Origin: Oscillospiraceae bacterium
Lineage (GTDB): Bacteria > Bacillota > Clostridia > Oscillospirales > Oscillospiraceae
DNA length: 64,000 nucleotides
Assembly: GCA_017415775.1 (NCBI GenBank)
Contig: JAFQFC010000037.1
Location: 1-64,000 of the forward strand
Reading direction: 5' to 3'
In this document: one piece after another, positions 7,276-15,742 of the stretch
How the letters are laid out: every line of letters begins with the position of its first letter
How positions within the stretch are numbered: the first letter of the stretch is position 1
Made by a program: the position numbers and the translations under genes
Notes under the pieces: generated by a model
The model's input: only the letters and a program-made list of their open reading frames with translations
Told to the model about the DNA's origin: nothing
Database searches by the model: none

Positions 7276-7902
7276 ATGGGCCATATTCCCGGCGGCGACA
7301 CCGCTGCCCTGGAGCTGCTGACCTTTGAAGCGGCGCTGGAGCAGGCGCTGCAGCCCTGTGAAAGCTACGATGTGGAGCGCTGGCTCTACGTTCCCAATAC
7401 CTACAGCGAGTACCGTTACATCCTGGGTACCCGGGGCAGGCGCCCCCTCATCTGCATGGGCATCAATCCCTCCACCGCTGCGCCGGACGATCTGGACAAT
7501 ACCCTCAAGTCCGTCCAGCGCATCGCCCTGCACAACGGGTTTGACAGCTTCCTCATGTTCAACGTCTATGCCCAGCGGGCCACCGACCCGGACAGCATGG
7601 AAAAAGCGTGCAACGAAACGCTGCACGCTGAGAATCTGGCGGCTTTCCGCTACCTGCTGAGCCTGTGCGATGAGCCCTGCGTGTGGGCCGCATGGGGCGC
7701 CATCATCGAAAAGCGGGGATATCTGCGGGATTGCCTCCTCGACCAGATCGCCGCAGGCCGTGAGTCGGGGGCCCGATGGTTCACCGCCGGTCCCATCTCC
7801 AAGAAAGGCCATCCCCACCACCCGCTGTATCTTCGCAAGGATGCGGTGCTGGACCCCTTTGACCCGGAGAAGTACTGCCGTGAAATTCTGGGCGCTATGT
7901 AA
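7276..7902 (+). CDS. DUF1643 domain protein
   Basis: This 208-residue protein matches the DUF1643 pattern: RYILGTRG, then PLICMGINPSTAAPDDLDNT, a FLMFNVYAQRATDP segment, WAAWGAIIEKRGYL and a C-terminal GPISKKGHPHHPLYLR. The biochemical role of the family is unknown; members are small soluble proteins. GGAGGTGTCCCC before the ATG gives a good ribosome binding site 13 bp after the GH2 stop, so it is probably co-transcribed with the MFS and GH2 genes. It is convergent with bofA and overlaps its 3' end by 8 bp, with no terminator visible between them. Confidence 0.8.
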   Translation: MGHIPGGDTAALELLTFEAALEQALQPCESYDVERWLYVPNTYSEYRYILGTRGRRPLICMGINPSTAAPDDLDNTLKSVQRIALHNGFDSFLMFNVYAQRATDPDSMEKACNETLHAENLAAFRYLLSLCDEPCVWAAWGAIIEKRGYLRDCLLDQIAAGRESGARWFTAGPISKKGHPHHPLYLRKDAVLDPFDPEKYCREILGAM

Positions 7903-8149
7903 GGACCCATTCCAGGGCCACCAAAAGGCCTAAACCCGGCAGACCCAGCACCCCCACGGTGCAGGCGTTGAACCAGTTGAGGCCCAGAGGCAGGCCCAGA
8001 CGGCCCAGCAGCCACAGGGCGGCAAAGCCCAGGGCTGTGTTGGCCGCAAGGCGCAGCACCAGCTTCAAGGGCGAGGACAGCAGCCGCAGCAGCACCATGC
8101 CGCCAAAGAGAACGGCCAGTGCCACGGCCACCTGCTCTAAGACTGACAT
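7895..8149 (-). CDS. BofA-like pro-sigma-K processing inhibitor family protein
   Basis: The 84-residue product is almost entirely hydrophobic, with two or three helices. It carries the family end motif NWFNACTVGVLGLPGLGLLVALEWVL (read as N-A-vG-LGlPG-LL). In Bacillus, BofA holds the SpoIVFB protease inactive in the forespore membrane, delaying sigma-K activation. Many clostridia keep the gene even without that exact checkpoint. It begins inside the end of the DUF2508 gene (13-bp overlap), a conserved clostridial pair. Role in sporulation is inferred from family and pairing. Confidence 0.75.
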   Translation of the reverse strand: MSVLEQVAVALAVLFGGMVLLRLLSSPLKLVLRLAANTALGFAALWLLGRLGLPLGLNWFNACTVGVLGLPGLGLLVALEWVLT

Positions 8150-8403
8150 GTCCTGCCTCCCTTCATGGCACCGGCGGCCACGTAGGCCGTGGGGGCAGCG
8201 TCGCTCTCCTTGACCTGCCGCAGCAGATAGCTGTAGCGGGCCTTCAGAGCGCTGATCTCGTAGACGCTGGCCTCCACCAGCTCCGGCTCGCTGACATAGT
8301 TGAACTTGTCGTAGGCCTCCCGCAGGGCCTGCCCGGTGGCGTGCAGCTCACGCTGCAGCTGGACCCGGGCGCTGTCGTGGGTGTTCTCACGCCGTTTTGC
8401 CAT
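8137..8403 (-). CDS. DUF2508 (YaaL-like) family protein
   Basis: This is an 88-residue basic, helical protein. The ATG at 8403 is preceded by AAGGGAGAACAAC, so the longer frame beginning at 8457 was rejected. The centre, YDKFNYVSEPELVEASVYEI ... KARYSYLLRQVKE, is the DUF2508/YaaL pattern. Function is unknown. The family usually lies directly upstream of bofA, as here, and often near recR. It overlaps bofA by 13 bp, which suggests coupled translation. Confidence 0.75.
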   Translation of the reverse strand: MAKRRENTHDSARVQLQRELHATGQALREAYDKFNYVSEPELVEASVYEISALKARYSYLLRQVKESDAAPTAYVAAGAMKGGRTCQS

Positions 8404-8511
8404 GTTGTTCTCCCTTCTGTCCGTTGCCTGTACATAGTGTACGGTTAGTCTGGACAAATATGCCGGGGATTAAACGCCCCGCCCCCATTTTTTCCGAAAG
8501 GAGTCCGTGCC

Positions 8512-8958
8512 ATGGACCACGAACTGTATATGCGTCAGGCGCTGGAACTGGCCAAGGAAGCAGCCGCCGCCGGGGAAGTGCCGGTGGGCTGCGTCATCGT
8601 CCACGAAGGCAAGGTCATCGGCCGTGGCCGCAACCGGCGGGAGGAGAAGCAGGCTGTTTCTTCCCACGCCGAGATGGAGGCCATGGCCCAGGCCAACGCC
8701 GCCCTTGGCTCGTGGCGGCTGGAGGACTGCACCCTCTATGTGACGCTGGAGCCCTGTCCCATGTGCGCCGGGGCCATCATCAACGCCCGGATCCCCCGTG
8801 TGTACTACGGCGCCCGGGACCGGGAGATGGGCGCCTGCGGCGGCGTGCTGAACCTCTTTATGGAGCGCTTTCCCCACCATCCCGCCCTGGTAGGCGGCAT
8901 CCTGGCCGAGGAATGCCGGGAGGTGCTCAGTGAGTTTTTCCGCAGTTTAAGAAAATGA
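8512..8958 (+). CDS. tadA: tRNA adenosine(34) deaminase
   Basis: TadA converts adenosine 34 of tRNA-Arg(ACG) to inosine, allowing wobble reading of CGN codons. The 148-residue product contains the zinc deaminase motifs in order: the EVPVGCVIV loop, HAEMEAM (His zinc ligand and catalytic Glu) and EPCPMCAGAI (two Cys zinc ligands). ARIPRVYYGARD and MGACGGVLNLF follow as in TadA. AAAGGAGTCCGTGCC precedes the ATG. The gene stands alone, divergent from DUF2508-bofA. A guanine or cytosine deaminase is the alternative, but length and motifs favour TadA. Confidence 0.92.
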   Translation: MDHELYMRQALELAKEAAAAGEVPVGCVIVHEGKVIGRGRNRREEKQAVSSHAEMEAMAQANAALGSWRLEDCTLYVTLEPCPMCAGAIINARIPRVYYGARDREMGACGGVLNLFMERFPHHPALVGGILAEECREVLSEFFRSLRK

Positions 8959-9068
8959 CATGAGATTTCATACTTTTGTAATATTTTCGTATGAACTTTT
9001 GTAACAACCCTCTGGTAACTTAATACTTGCAAGAGACAAAACTTTTTTCATCAATCTTCCTACCATAG

Positions 9069-9105
9069 AAAGCGGAGTGCCGTATGGCCCTCCGCTTTAT
9101 GGTTT
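9069..9105 (+). terminator. probable tadA terminator
   Basis: AAAGCGGAG (9069-9077) pairs with CTCCGCTTT (9090-9098) across a 12-nt loop and is followed by ATGGTTTTTA. It lies between tadA and spoIID. Confidence 0.55.
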
Positions 9106-9170
9106 TTATGGGGCATTTTACGCCGCCTTGGTGCATAACATGGCACATCAACACCAAGGAGGACAGGCGG

Positions 9171-10130
9171 ATGAAAGATGCGTTTGCGGCGGCGATGGTG
9201 CTGCTTTTGCTGCTGTTCGGCATTCCCTTTCTGGGGCTGGAACGGCCGGAGACGGAAGGGGAGACAGAGACGGTGCCCACGGACGAGCAGGTAACACTGA
9301 CGGTCTGGGACGGGACGGAGAACCGGGAGATCACTATGGCAGAGTATCTGCCCGGCGTGGTGCGGGGCGAGATGCCCGCCACCTTTGAGTTGGAGGCTTT
9401 GAAGGCCCAGGCGGTGACGGCCCGGACCTACATTTATTACAAAATGACCACCGGCGGCAAGGCGTCCCATCCCGATGCGGATGTGTGCATGGATCCGGGC
9501 TGCTGCAGCGCCTACACCCCGGCAGACAAGGCGGCGGCCAAGTGGGGCGACAAGGCCGAGGAAAACGAGGGGCGTATCCAGCAGGCGGTGCGAGGCACGG
9601 ACGGACAGGTGATGCTCTACGGCGGGGAGCCCATCTTCGCCGCCTTCCACTCCTCCTCCGACGGCGTGACGGCCAATTCCGGGGACGTGTGGGTGAAGGA
9701 CCTGCCCTACCTTGTCAGCGTGGAAAGCCCGGAAGGGGAGGAGGTCCCCAACTACTACAGCGTCAAGACCATGCCGGCGGCGGAGTTTCAGGAGACGTTT
9801 ACCAAACGCTACCCGGAGGCTGGCTTCGGCGATGATCCGGCAGCGTGGGTGCAGGATGTGCAGCTCAACGGCTCGGGGCGGGTGGAGACGGTGAGCATCG
9901 GCGGCGTGCGCGTGGAAGGCACGGACGTGCGCTCGGTGTTCGGTTTGCGGTCTGCGTCCTTCACCGTGGCGTGCAGCGAGCAGGAGGTGACCTTCCGGGT
10001 CACCGGCTACGGTCACGGCGTGGGCATGAGCCAGTACGGGGCCAATGCGCTGGCCAAGGAAGGGAAGACGTGGCAGGAGATCCTCCACTGGTACTACACC
10101 GATGTGACGCTGGGGACTTATGCGCCATAG
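9171..10130 (+). CDS. spoIID: stage II sporulation protein D
   Basis: SpoIID is a membrane-anchored lytic transglycosylase that degrades septal peptidoglycan during forespore engulfment. The ATG at 9171 follows CAAGGAGGACAGGCGG and gives 319 residues, with a single N-terminal anchor (about residues 5-24). Family motifs are YLPGVVRGEMPATFELEALKA (catalytic Glu region), AVTARTYIYYKM, the HSSSDGVTANSGDVW segment and GYGHGVGMSQYGANALAKEG near the end. The in-frame extension upstream overlaps a hairpin and lacks a ribosome binding site. The gene stands alone; a sigma-E promoter is expected but was not identified. It is strong evidence that the organism is an endospore former. Confidence 0.92.
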   Translation: MKDAFAAAMVLLLLLFGIPFLGLERPETEGETETVPTDEQVTLTVWDGTENREITMAEYLPGVVRGEMPATFELEALKAQAVTARTYIYYKMTTGGKASHPDADVCMDPGCCSAYTPADKAAAKWGDKAEENEGRIQQAVRGTDGQVMLYGGEPIFAAFHSSSDGVTANSGDVWVKDLPYLVSVESPEGEEVPNYYSVKTMPAAEFQETFTKRYPEAGFGDDPAAWVQDVQLNGSGRVETVSIGGVRVEGTDVRSVFGLRSASFTVACSEQEVTFRVTGYGHGVGMSQYGANALAKEGKTWQEILHWYYTDVTLGTYAP

Positions 10131-10211
10131 GACTGTACAACGCTGACGGCTTGTGGTACACTATAGACGGGAAAATTTACAGTTCGTTCAGGAAACTGTG
10201 ACAAAAACCGC

Positions 10212-10217
10212 TATAAT
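10212..10217 (+). promoter_or_regulatory. -10 box of the 10.3-kb two-component operon
   Basis: TATAAT lies about 55 bp before the response regulator start. No good -35 box is seen at 16-18 bp, which may mean activator dependence. Confidence 0.5.
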
Positions 10218-10272
10218 GGTAGACTAAGAAAACTGCCGCAAGGCTTACCAAAGATAACAGGAGGTCATGACC

Positions 10273-10953
10273 ATGGCACGCAACATTCTGGTGGTGGAAG
10301 ACGACCGCAATATTTCCGAGCTGCTTCGCATGTATCTGGAAAAAGAGGGCTTTGAGGTCCGTCTGGCGTATGACGGCGGCAAGGCCGTGGAAGAATTTGA
10401 AAAGCAGCAGCCCGACATGGTGCTGCTGGACATCATGCTGCCGGTGCTGGACGGCTGGCAGGTGTGTGAGCGTATCCGCCAGAAGGCCCGGACGCCCATC
10501 ATCATGCTGACGGCCAAGAGCGACGTCACCGACCGCATCACCGGCCTGGAGATGGGCGCTGACGACTATCTGGTGAAGCCCTTCGAGATGAAGGAGCTGA
10601 TGGCCCGCATCAACGCCGTGCTGCGCCGCACCGAGATCCCCGACGACACCAAGAAGCGCCTTGCCTTCGACAAGCTCATCATCAATCTGGACAGCTACGA
10701 GCTAACGGTGGATGGCAAGCAGGTGGACACGCCGCCCAAAGAGCTGGAGCTGCTGTACCATCTGGCCTCGACGCCCAACCGTGTGTATACCCGCAACCAG
10801 CTTCTCGACGAGGTGTGGGGCTTCGACTATTTCGGCGACTCCCGCACCGTGGACGTCCATATCAAGCGCCTGCGTGAAAAGGTGGAGGGTGTCAGCGAGC
10901 AGTGGGAGCTGAAGACCGTCTGGGGCGTGGGTTACAAGTTTGAAGTGAAGTAA
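10273..10953 (+). CDS. OmpR/PhoB-family response regulator
   Basis: This 226-residue protein has a receiver domain (residues 1-~120: acidic pocket EDD, phosphoacceptor Asp53 in VLLDIMLP, and Lys of DDYLVKPF). A winged-helix DNA-binding domain follows (~130-226: TPPKELELLYHL, TRNQLLDEVWGFDY, RTVDVHIKRLREK). ATG 10273 was preferred over ATG 10267 because the AGGAGGT site is 7 bp from the former and only 1 bp from the latter. It is followed after 2 bp by its kinase, so they form one operon with the HtrA protease downstream. The layout resembles envelope-stress systems. The target genes are unknown. Confidence 0.9.
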   Translation: MARNILVVEDDRNISELLRMYLEKEGFEVRLAYDGGKAVEEFEKQQPDMVLLDIMLPVLDGWQVCERIRQKARTPIIMLTAKSDVTDRITGLEMGADDYLVKPFEMKELMARINAVLRRTEIPDDTKKRLAFDKLIINLDSYELTVDGKQVDTPPKELELLYHLASTPNRVYTRNQLLDEVWGFDYFGDSRTVDVHIKRLREKVEGVSEQWELKTVWGVGYKFEVK

Positions 10954-10955
10954 CC

Positions 10956-12419
10956 ATGAAAAACATCAAGCAAAAGTACAAAAGCCTGTACTGGCAGCAG
11001 TTTTTTCTGTCGGCAGGTCTGGTGATGCTGACGCTGGTGCTGCTGGGTGTGTCCTTCTTTGCTCTGAGCTATAATTACACCCTTTCCCAGCGCCGGGAGG
11101 AGATGCGGACCCGGGCCGATCTGGTGGCCCGGATGTCGGTGGACTTCTTGCGCAGCGAGATCAGCACCGACGTGCAGAAGGATCTGCAGGATCTGGCGGG
11201 CGTGGCGTCTTTGATGTCGGACGTGAACTTTCTCATCTGCAACGAGCAGGGTCAGGTGCTGCTGACCTCCGACGAGCGGCTGGTGGGCCGGGCGGTGACG
11301 CTGCCCGGGGACATCACCGGGAAGATCGCAGAGGAGGGCGTCTTTGAAGGGGCCCACGCCGTGGGCATTTACGACCATAAGCAGGTGGTGGTGGGCGTTC
11401 CCGTCAGCGCCGGCGGACAGAACGTCGGCTTTGTGCTGGCTGTGACGGAGACCACGGAGCTGATGGAAATGTGGCGCTCCTTCTTCGGTTTGTTCCTCAT
11501 GACCTCGGCCATTATCCTGCTGCTGTCGGTGATCTTCACCTCCTTTATGACCATGCGCCAGACCCAGCCCATTCAGGAGATGGTGCGGGCCACCCGTGCC
11601 TACGCCGGCGGCGACTTCGACGTGCGTATCAGCACCGACGATCTGGGCGACGAAATGGGCGAGCTGGCCCAGTCCTTCAACTCCATGGCCGACTCGCTGG
11701 CGGAGACGGAGCGGCAGCGCCGTGACTTCATCGCCAACGTGTCCCACGAGCTGAAGACCCCCATGACCACCATCGCCGGCTACACCGACGGTATTCTGGA
11801 CGGCACCATCCCTCCGGAGAAGTCCGGGCAGTACCTGCAGATCATCTCCGACGAGAGCCGGCGGCTGAGCCGTCTGGTGCGGCGGATGCTGGACATTTCC
11901 CAGATCCAGTCGCTGGAGATGAAGATGGCGGAGTTCGATGTGTGCGAGAGCATGCGCCTGAGCCTTCTGAGCATGGAGCAGCGCATCGTCCAGCGGGAGC
12001 TGGACGTGGAGGCCGACATCCCCGAGGACAGCGTGCTGGTGCTGGGCGACAACGACCTCATTACCCAGGTCATTTACAATCTGCTGGAAAACGCCACCAA
12101 GTTTGCCGCACCCGGCTCCACCCTGTATCTGGGCCTGAGCCACGGCAATGAAAAGGCCACGGTGACGGTCCGCAACACGGGCCACACCATCCCCGCTTCG
12201 GAGATCCCGCTGCTGTTTGAGCGGTTCCACAAGTCGGACAAGTCCCGCAGCGTGGATAAGGACGGCTATGGCCTGGGATTGTACATTGTCAAGACCATCG
12301 TGGACCAGCATAAAGAAAAGATCACCGTCACCAGCGAGAACGGCGTGACAGCCTTCAGCTTCACCCTGTCCCTGGCCCGCCCGGTGCTGACCGGGACGGA
12401 GACGGATAAAAAACATTGA
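10956..12419 (+). CDS. sensor histidine kinase (HAMP, HisKA, HATPase)
   Basis: The 487-residue kinase has a membrane helix at ~17-40, an extracytoplasmic sensor (~41-170) and a second helix (~175-200). A HAMP linker follows (TQPIQEMVRATRAYAGGDF ... DDLGDEMGELAQSFNSM). The dimerisation/phosphoacceptor helix contains FIANVSHELKTPMTT, and the ATPase domain has NLLENATKFA, a FERFHKSDKS segment and DGYGLGLYIV. It starts 2 bp after the response regulator and ends 11 bp before the HtrA gene. Pairing with the adjacent regulator is inferred from the operon. The signal is unknown; location beside HtrA suggests cell-envelope stress. Confidence 0.9.
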   Translation: MKNIKQKYKSLYWQQFFLSAGLVMLTLVLLGVSFFALSYNYTLSQRREEMRTRADLVARMSVDFLRSEISTDVQKDLQDLAGVASLMSDVNFLICNEQGQVLLTSDERLVGRAVTLPGDITGKIAEEGVFEGAHAVGIYDHKQVVVGVPVSAGGQNVGFVLAVTETTELMEMWRSFFGLFLMTSAIILLLSVIFTSFMTMRQTQPIQEMVRATRAYAGGDFDVRISTDDLGDEMGELAQSFNSMADSLAETERQRRDFIANVSHELKTPMTTIAGYTDGILDGTIPPEKSGQYLQIISDESRRLSRLVRRMLDISQIQSLEMKMAEFDVCESMRLSLLSMEQRIVQRELDVEADIPEDSVLVLGDNDLITQVIYNLLENATKFAAPGSTLYLGLSHGNEKATVTVRNTGHTIPASEIPLLFERFHKSDKSRSVDKDGYGLGLYIVKTIVDQHKEKITVTSENGVTAFSFTLSLARPVLTGTETDKKH

Positions 12420-12430
12420 GAGGAACCCCT

Positions 12431-13741
12431 ATGTTTGAGGAAAAGAGAGAAAACTGGGAGACTGCCGCTCCCGAGGAAGAGAATCGGGAGGTCGTTTCCT
12501 GGTATACGCCCCGGGCCCGGGAGGGCCGGGAGGTGGTGAGCTACTACGTGCAGTCCAACCCTCTGCCGGAGAAGGCACGCAGTGCCGCCCAGCCGGAAAA
12601 GAAGAAAAAGAGCCGTCGGGGCCTGTGGATCTTTCTTGCCATTGTGGCGGTGCTGCTGATCGTGGTGGCTGCCGCTGTGGTGAGCAGCCTCGGCAGTCAC
12701 GATGGCGGCGAGGCGCTGCCCGGCGGTGACGGCGATGCCAGCAGTATCATCCACATGGGCGGCGAGGTGGAGACCACCATCCCCGTGGTGAAGGCGGAGG
12801 AGGGCCTGCGCCTGCAGCTGGAAGAAAAGATGGGCGAGGAGCTGACCATCCAGCAGGTGTACGCTGCGGTGAACCCGTCGGTCATCACCGTGGTGGCCGA
12901 TGAGCAGATCGGCTCCAGCGTGGGCACCGGCGTGCTGATGAGCGAGGACGGCTACTTCATCACCAACGCCCACGTCATCGACGGCGGCAAGAGCTGCTGG
13001 ATCATTCTGGCCAATGGCCTTACCTACGACGCACAGCTGGTGGGCTACGATGCCGAGATGGATCTGGCGGTGCTGAAGGCGGTGGACGCCAAGGGCCTGC
13101 CGGCGGCACGGTTCGCCAGCTCCGACAACGCTGTGGTGGGCGATACGGTGTACGCCATCGGCAACCCGCTGGGTATCGAGCTGCGGGGGACCCTGACCGA
13201 CGGCATCATCTCCGCCGTGAACCGTGAGATGGACATGGAGGGCCGCACCATGACGCTGCTGCAGACCAATGCAGCCCTCAACAGCGGCAACTCCGGCGGC
13301 CCCCTCATCAACACCGCCGGTCAGGTCATCGGCATCAACGTGATGAAGATGACCAACATGGGCATGGATCTTGAGGCCACCGTGGAGGGTCTGGGCTTTG
13401 CCCTGCCCATGAGCGATATGGTCTTTGTGGTCAACGATATTCTGGCCCACGGTTACTTCCGGGGCATCCCCACCATCGGCATCATGGTCACCACCGAGAA
13501 CGCCCCTGACGGCGGCACGATGGTGGAGGTGTTCTCCGTGACGGAGGGCAGCGGCGCCGAAAAGGCGGGCCTGCAGGCCGGTGACATCGTGGTGGCAGCC
13601 GACGGTGTGGCCGTCTATAACACCGCCGACCTGCTGATGGTGCGGCGCAATCACGGCGTGGGCGACACGACGGTGCTGACCATCCGCCGGGGCGGGGAGA
13701 CCTTCGAGGCCTCTGTGGTGCTGGGCTCCAGCCGTGACTGA
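12431..13741 (+). CDS. HtrA/DegP-like membrane-anchored serine protease
   Basis: This 436-residue protein has a cytoplasmic N-terminus rich in charged residues and one membrane helix (~residues 62-82). A trypsin-like domain follows with the triad His in ITNAHVI, Asp in AEMDLAVLK and Ser288 in NSGNSGGPL. A C-terminal PDZ domain holds GSGAEKAGLQAGDIVVAADG. HtrA proteases degrade or refold misfolded proteins outside the membrane. ATG 12431 was chosen over an upstream TTG; GAGAGGAACCCC precedes it. It lies 11 bp after the kinase, so it is probably both in the operon and part of the stress response. Confidence 0.9.
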   Translation: MFEEKRENWETAAPEEENREVVSWYTPRAREGREVVSYYVQSNPLPEKARSAAQPEKKKKSRRGLWIFLAIVAVLLIVVAAAVVSSLGSHDGGEALPGGDGDASSIIHMGGEVETTIPVVKAEEGLRLQLEEKMGEELTIQQVYAAVNPSVITVVADEQIGSSVGTGVLMSEDGYFITNAHVIDGGKSCWIILANGLTYDAQLVGYDAEMDLAVLKAVDAKGLPAARFASSDNAVVGDTVYAIGNPLGIELRGTLTDGIISAVNREMDMEGRTMTLLQTNAALNSGNSGGPLINTAGQVIGINVMKMTNMGMDLEATVEGLGFALPMSDMVFVVNDILAHGYFRGIPTIGIMVTTENAPDGGTMVEVFSVTEGSGAEKAGLQAGDIVVAADGVAVYNTADLLMVRRNHGVGDTTVLTIRRGGETFEASVVLGSSRD

Positions 13742-13752
13742 GGAGGCGCTCC

Positions 13753-14742
13753 ATGAAACTGCTGAAAAAACTGCTGAAGATCACTCTCTGCACCGTGCTG
13801 GCGCTGGCGCTGCTGGCAGGCTACCTCTACTGGGAGGTGACCCGCAAGACCCCCAACGAACCCATCGCCACAGACGATGCGGCCAATCCGCTCATTACCC
13901 CGCTGGGCACTACCATGCTGTCGGGCCATCGCTCCGGCGGCGGTATCGCCCCGGAGAACACCATGATGGCGCTGAAAAACTGCGTGGAGAGCGAAGAATA
14001 CCGGCTGGATGTGTTTGAATTTGACATCCACCTGACCGCCGACGGCGTTCCTGTGCTGATCCATGACGGAACGCTGGACCGCACCAGCGACGCTGCTGCC
14101 GTGTTCGGCGCCGAGGGCGTCAAGGTGGGGGATAAGACGCTGGCGGAGCTGAAAACGCTGAACATGGGCGCCAAATTCGTGGCCGATGACGGCGCAGCAC
14201 CCTTTGCCGGCCTGAGCGGTGACGCTGTGCCGGAGGAGCTGCGGATCGTCACGCTGGACGAAGCCCTTGCCTATCTGGAGCAGAGCGGTACATATCACTA
14301 CATCATCGAGATCAAGAACAGCGGCGAGACCGGCTGTCAGGCCGCCGATCTTCTCTACGACACGCTGGTGCGGTACGATGCGCTGCAGCGCACCGTGGTG
14401 GGCACCTTCCACAACGAGATCACCGCCTACGTGGACACCACGTACCCGGATATGCTGCGCAGCGCCGGCTTTGACGAGGTCATCGAGTTCTACATCCGGT
14501 CTTTGCTGAAGCTGGAGAAGAAGGATGGCTGGAACTTCGTGGCCCTGCAGATCCCCACCACCAAATACACGGTGAATCTGGGCACCAGCCGTCTGGTGAA
14601 CTACGCCCATGAACGGGATATCGCCGTGCAGTACTGGACCATCAACGATCCCGGCGAGATGGCCTATCTTCAGTCCATCGGCGCCGACGCCATCATGACC
14701 GACGTGCCGGACCAGGGCGCACAGGTGCTGGTGCAGCCGTAA
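13753..14742 (+). CDS. glycerophosphodiester phosphodiesterase, membrane anchored
   Basis: GDPD enzymes hydrolyse glycerophosphodiesters to glycerol 3-phosphate and an alcohol. The 329-residue protein has one N-terminal membrane segment (~residues 8-28), so the catalytic domain should face outside. Catalytic signatures are present in order: SGHRSGGGIAPENTMMA, EFDIHLTADGVPVLIHDGTLDRT (metal-binding Glu/Asp and catalytic His), IIEIKNSG, and the C-terminal YWTINDP and GADAIMTDVPD. AGGAGGCGCTCC precedes the ATG 11 bp after htrA, and a strong terminator follows. Possible substrates are lipoteichoic-acid-like or phospholipid headgroups; this is not decided by the sequence. Confidence 0.88.
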   Translation: MKLLKKLLKITLCTVLALALLAGYLYWEVTRKTPNEPIATDDAANPLITPLGTTMLSGHRSGGGIAPENTMMALKNCVESEEYRLDVFEFDIHLTADGVPVLIHDGTLDRTSDAAAVFGAEGVKVGDKTLAELKTLNMGAKFVADDGAAPFAGLSGDAVPEELRIVTLDEALAYLEQSGTYHYIIEIKNSGETGCQAADLLYDTLVRYDALQRTVVGTFHNEITAYVDTTYPDMLRSAGFDEVIEFYIRSLLKLEKKDGWNFVALQIPTTKYTVNLGTSRLVNYAHERDIAVQYWTINDPGEMAYLQSIGADAIMTDVPDQGAQVLVQP

Positions 14743-14751
14743 AAGCATTAA

Positions 14752-14787
14752 AAAGTGAGCATCCGGAAGGATGCTCACTTTTTTTGC
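14752..14787. terminator. bidirectional terminator
   Basis: AAAGTGAGCATCC and GGATGCTCACTTT form a 13-bp stem with a GGAA loop and A/T runs on both sides. It serves the plus-strand phosphodiesterase operon and the minus-strand TSUP pair, whose 3' ends meet here. Confidence 0.9.
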
Positions 14788-15146
14788 TTTCCGCTCTGCC
14801 GCAGCATCATCATGCCGCTGTACAGGAGAAACAGTCCGAAGGGCTTTCGCAGCACCGCCACATCCACCGCCGTGGCTACCCATGCGGCAGCGGCAGCGGC
14901 CGCAAGGCCGGTGGGAACGGCGGCCTTCACCACGTCTTTTTCCAGGAGCCCGTTTTTGCGGTGGGACAGGAGTGCGACCCCTGCCGTGGGCAGAAAGTAC
15001 AGGAGGTTGATGCCCTGCGCCGTGGTCTGGTTCACCCCCAGAAAGAGGGTCATGACGAGCAGCAGCAGCGTGCCGCCGCCCACGCCCCACGCCGACAGGA
15101 TCCCGGTGCCGAAGCCTGCCAGCAGGGGCAGCAGCCACGCCGTCAT
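14775..15146 (-). CDS. TauE/SafE (TSUP) permease, C-terminal half-protein
   Basis: This 123-residue membrane protein has about four helices. The pattern LLAGFGTGILSAWGVGGGTLLLLVM ... NQTTAQGINLLYFLPTAG is the TSUP repeat (G-G-GG-P-L). Full TSUP anion (sulfite/sulfonate) permeases are about 250 residues with two such repeats. Here the repeats are two genes: this one starts at ATG 15146, overlapping the stop of the upstream half as ATGA. The two halves should assemble as a heterodimer. The substrate is unknown. It ends within the shared terminator. Confidence 0.75.
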   Translation of the reverse strand: MTAWLLPLLAGFGTGILSAWGVGGGTLLLLVMTLFLGVNQTTAQGINLLYFLPTAGVALLSHRKNGLLEKDVVKAAVPTGLAAAAAAAWVATAVDVAVLRKPFGLFLLYSGMMMLRQSGKQKK

Positions 15147-15496
15147 AAGAGATACCTCACGCCGCCGTAGAGGAGAAAGGCAGCGAAGATCCGCCGCAGC
15201 CACACTGCGCTGACCCGATCCATCCATCGGCCGCCCAGCCAGCCTCCGGCAAGGCCGCCTGCCAGATAGGGCAGGGCGGCGGACAGGTCAAAGTCGGTGC
15301 GCAGGAGGAAAATGGCTGCGGACAGGACGCACAGGGGAAAGATGACGGCCACGCAGGTGGCGAAGGCCTTCTTTTCCTCCACGCCGCACCAGCGGCTCAG
15401 CAGGGGAAGCAGCACCATGCCGCCGCCACCGCCGAATAGGCCGTTTACCAGTCCTGCTGCCGCCCCGCTGAGCCGCAGTTTCCATTTGTCCGCCAT
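15143..15496 (-). CDS. TauE/SafE (TSUP) permease, N-terminal half-protein
   Basis: This 117-residue protein with about four helices begins MADKWKLRLSGAAAGLVNGL and contains the TSUP glycine-rich repeat FGGGGGMVLLPLLSRWCGVEEKKAFATC, then YLAGGLAGGWLGGRWMDR. ATG 15496 was chosen because GGAGGCGGCGGC precedes it; the longer frame runs into a palindromic element. It is coupled to the second half-gene by an ATGA overlap. Sequence similarity between the halves suggests an internal duplication. The transported anion is unknown. Confidence 0.75.
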   Translation of the reverse strand: MADKWKLRLSGAAAGLVNGLFGGGGGMVLLPLLSRWCGVEEKKAFATCVAVIFPLCVLSAAIFLLRTDFDLSAALPYLAGGLAGGWLGGRWMDRVSAVWLRRIFAAFLLYGGVRYLL

Positions 15497-15520
15497 GCCG
15501 CCGCCTCCTGAAATGTAGTA

Positions 15521-15742
15521 GTCCGGGACGCTTTCTCGCGTGTCATAAGAGAAATCGTCCCGGACACAAAAGGGTTTCACCGAATTTTGCCGCCTATGCG
15601 GCAAAACATGGAGAAATCATTTTTCTCACCGACATGTGCGGGGAGAAAAATACTTTGCGCTTTCCCAGTGTGCGAGCCGCTAAGCGGCGAGTGCGCGCAG
15701 GAAAGTGAAGAACTCATTAAAAGTCGTTTCGACTTTTAATGA
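15521..15742. repeat. multi-hairpin intergenic element (E1)
   Basis: Four or five palindromes lie in tandem between the TSUP and DUF1540 genes: GTCCGGGACG/CGTCCCGGAC (15521-15565, with a nested TTTCTC/GAGAAA), TTTTGCCGC/GCGGCAAAA (15585-15606), CTTTCC/GGAAAG around CCGCTAAGCGG (15660-15705), and TCATTAAAAGTCG with its exact complement across TTT (15714-15742). The last hairpin covers the DUF1540 stop. E2 (18601-18760) and E3 (20753-20905) have the same layout and the same TTTTGCC stem. Confidence 0.65.
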
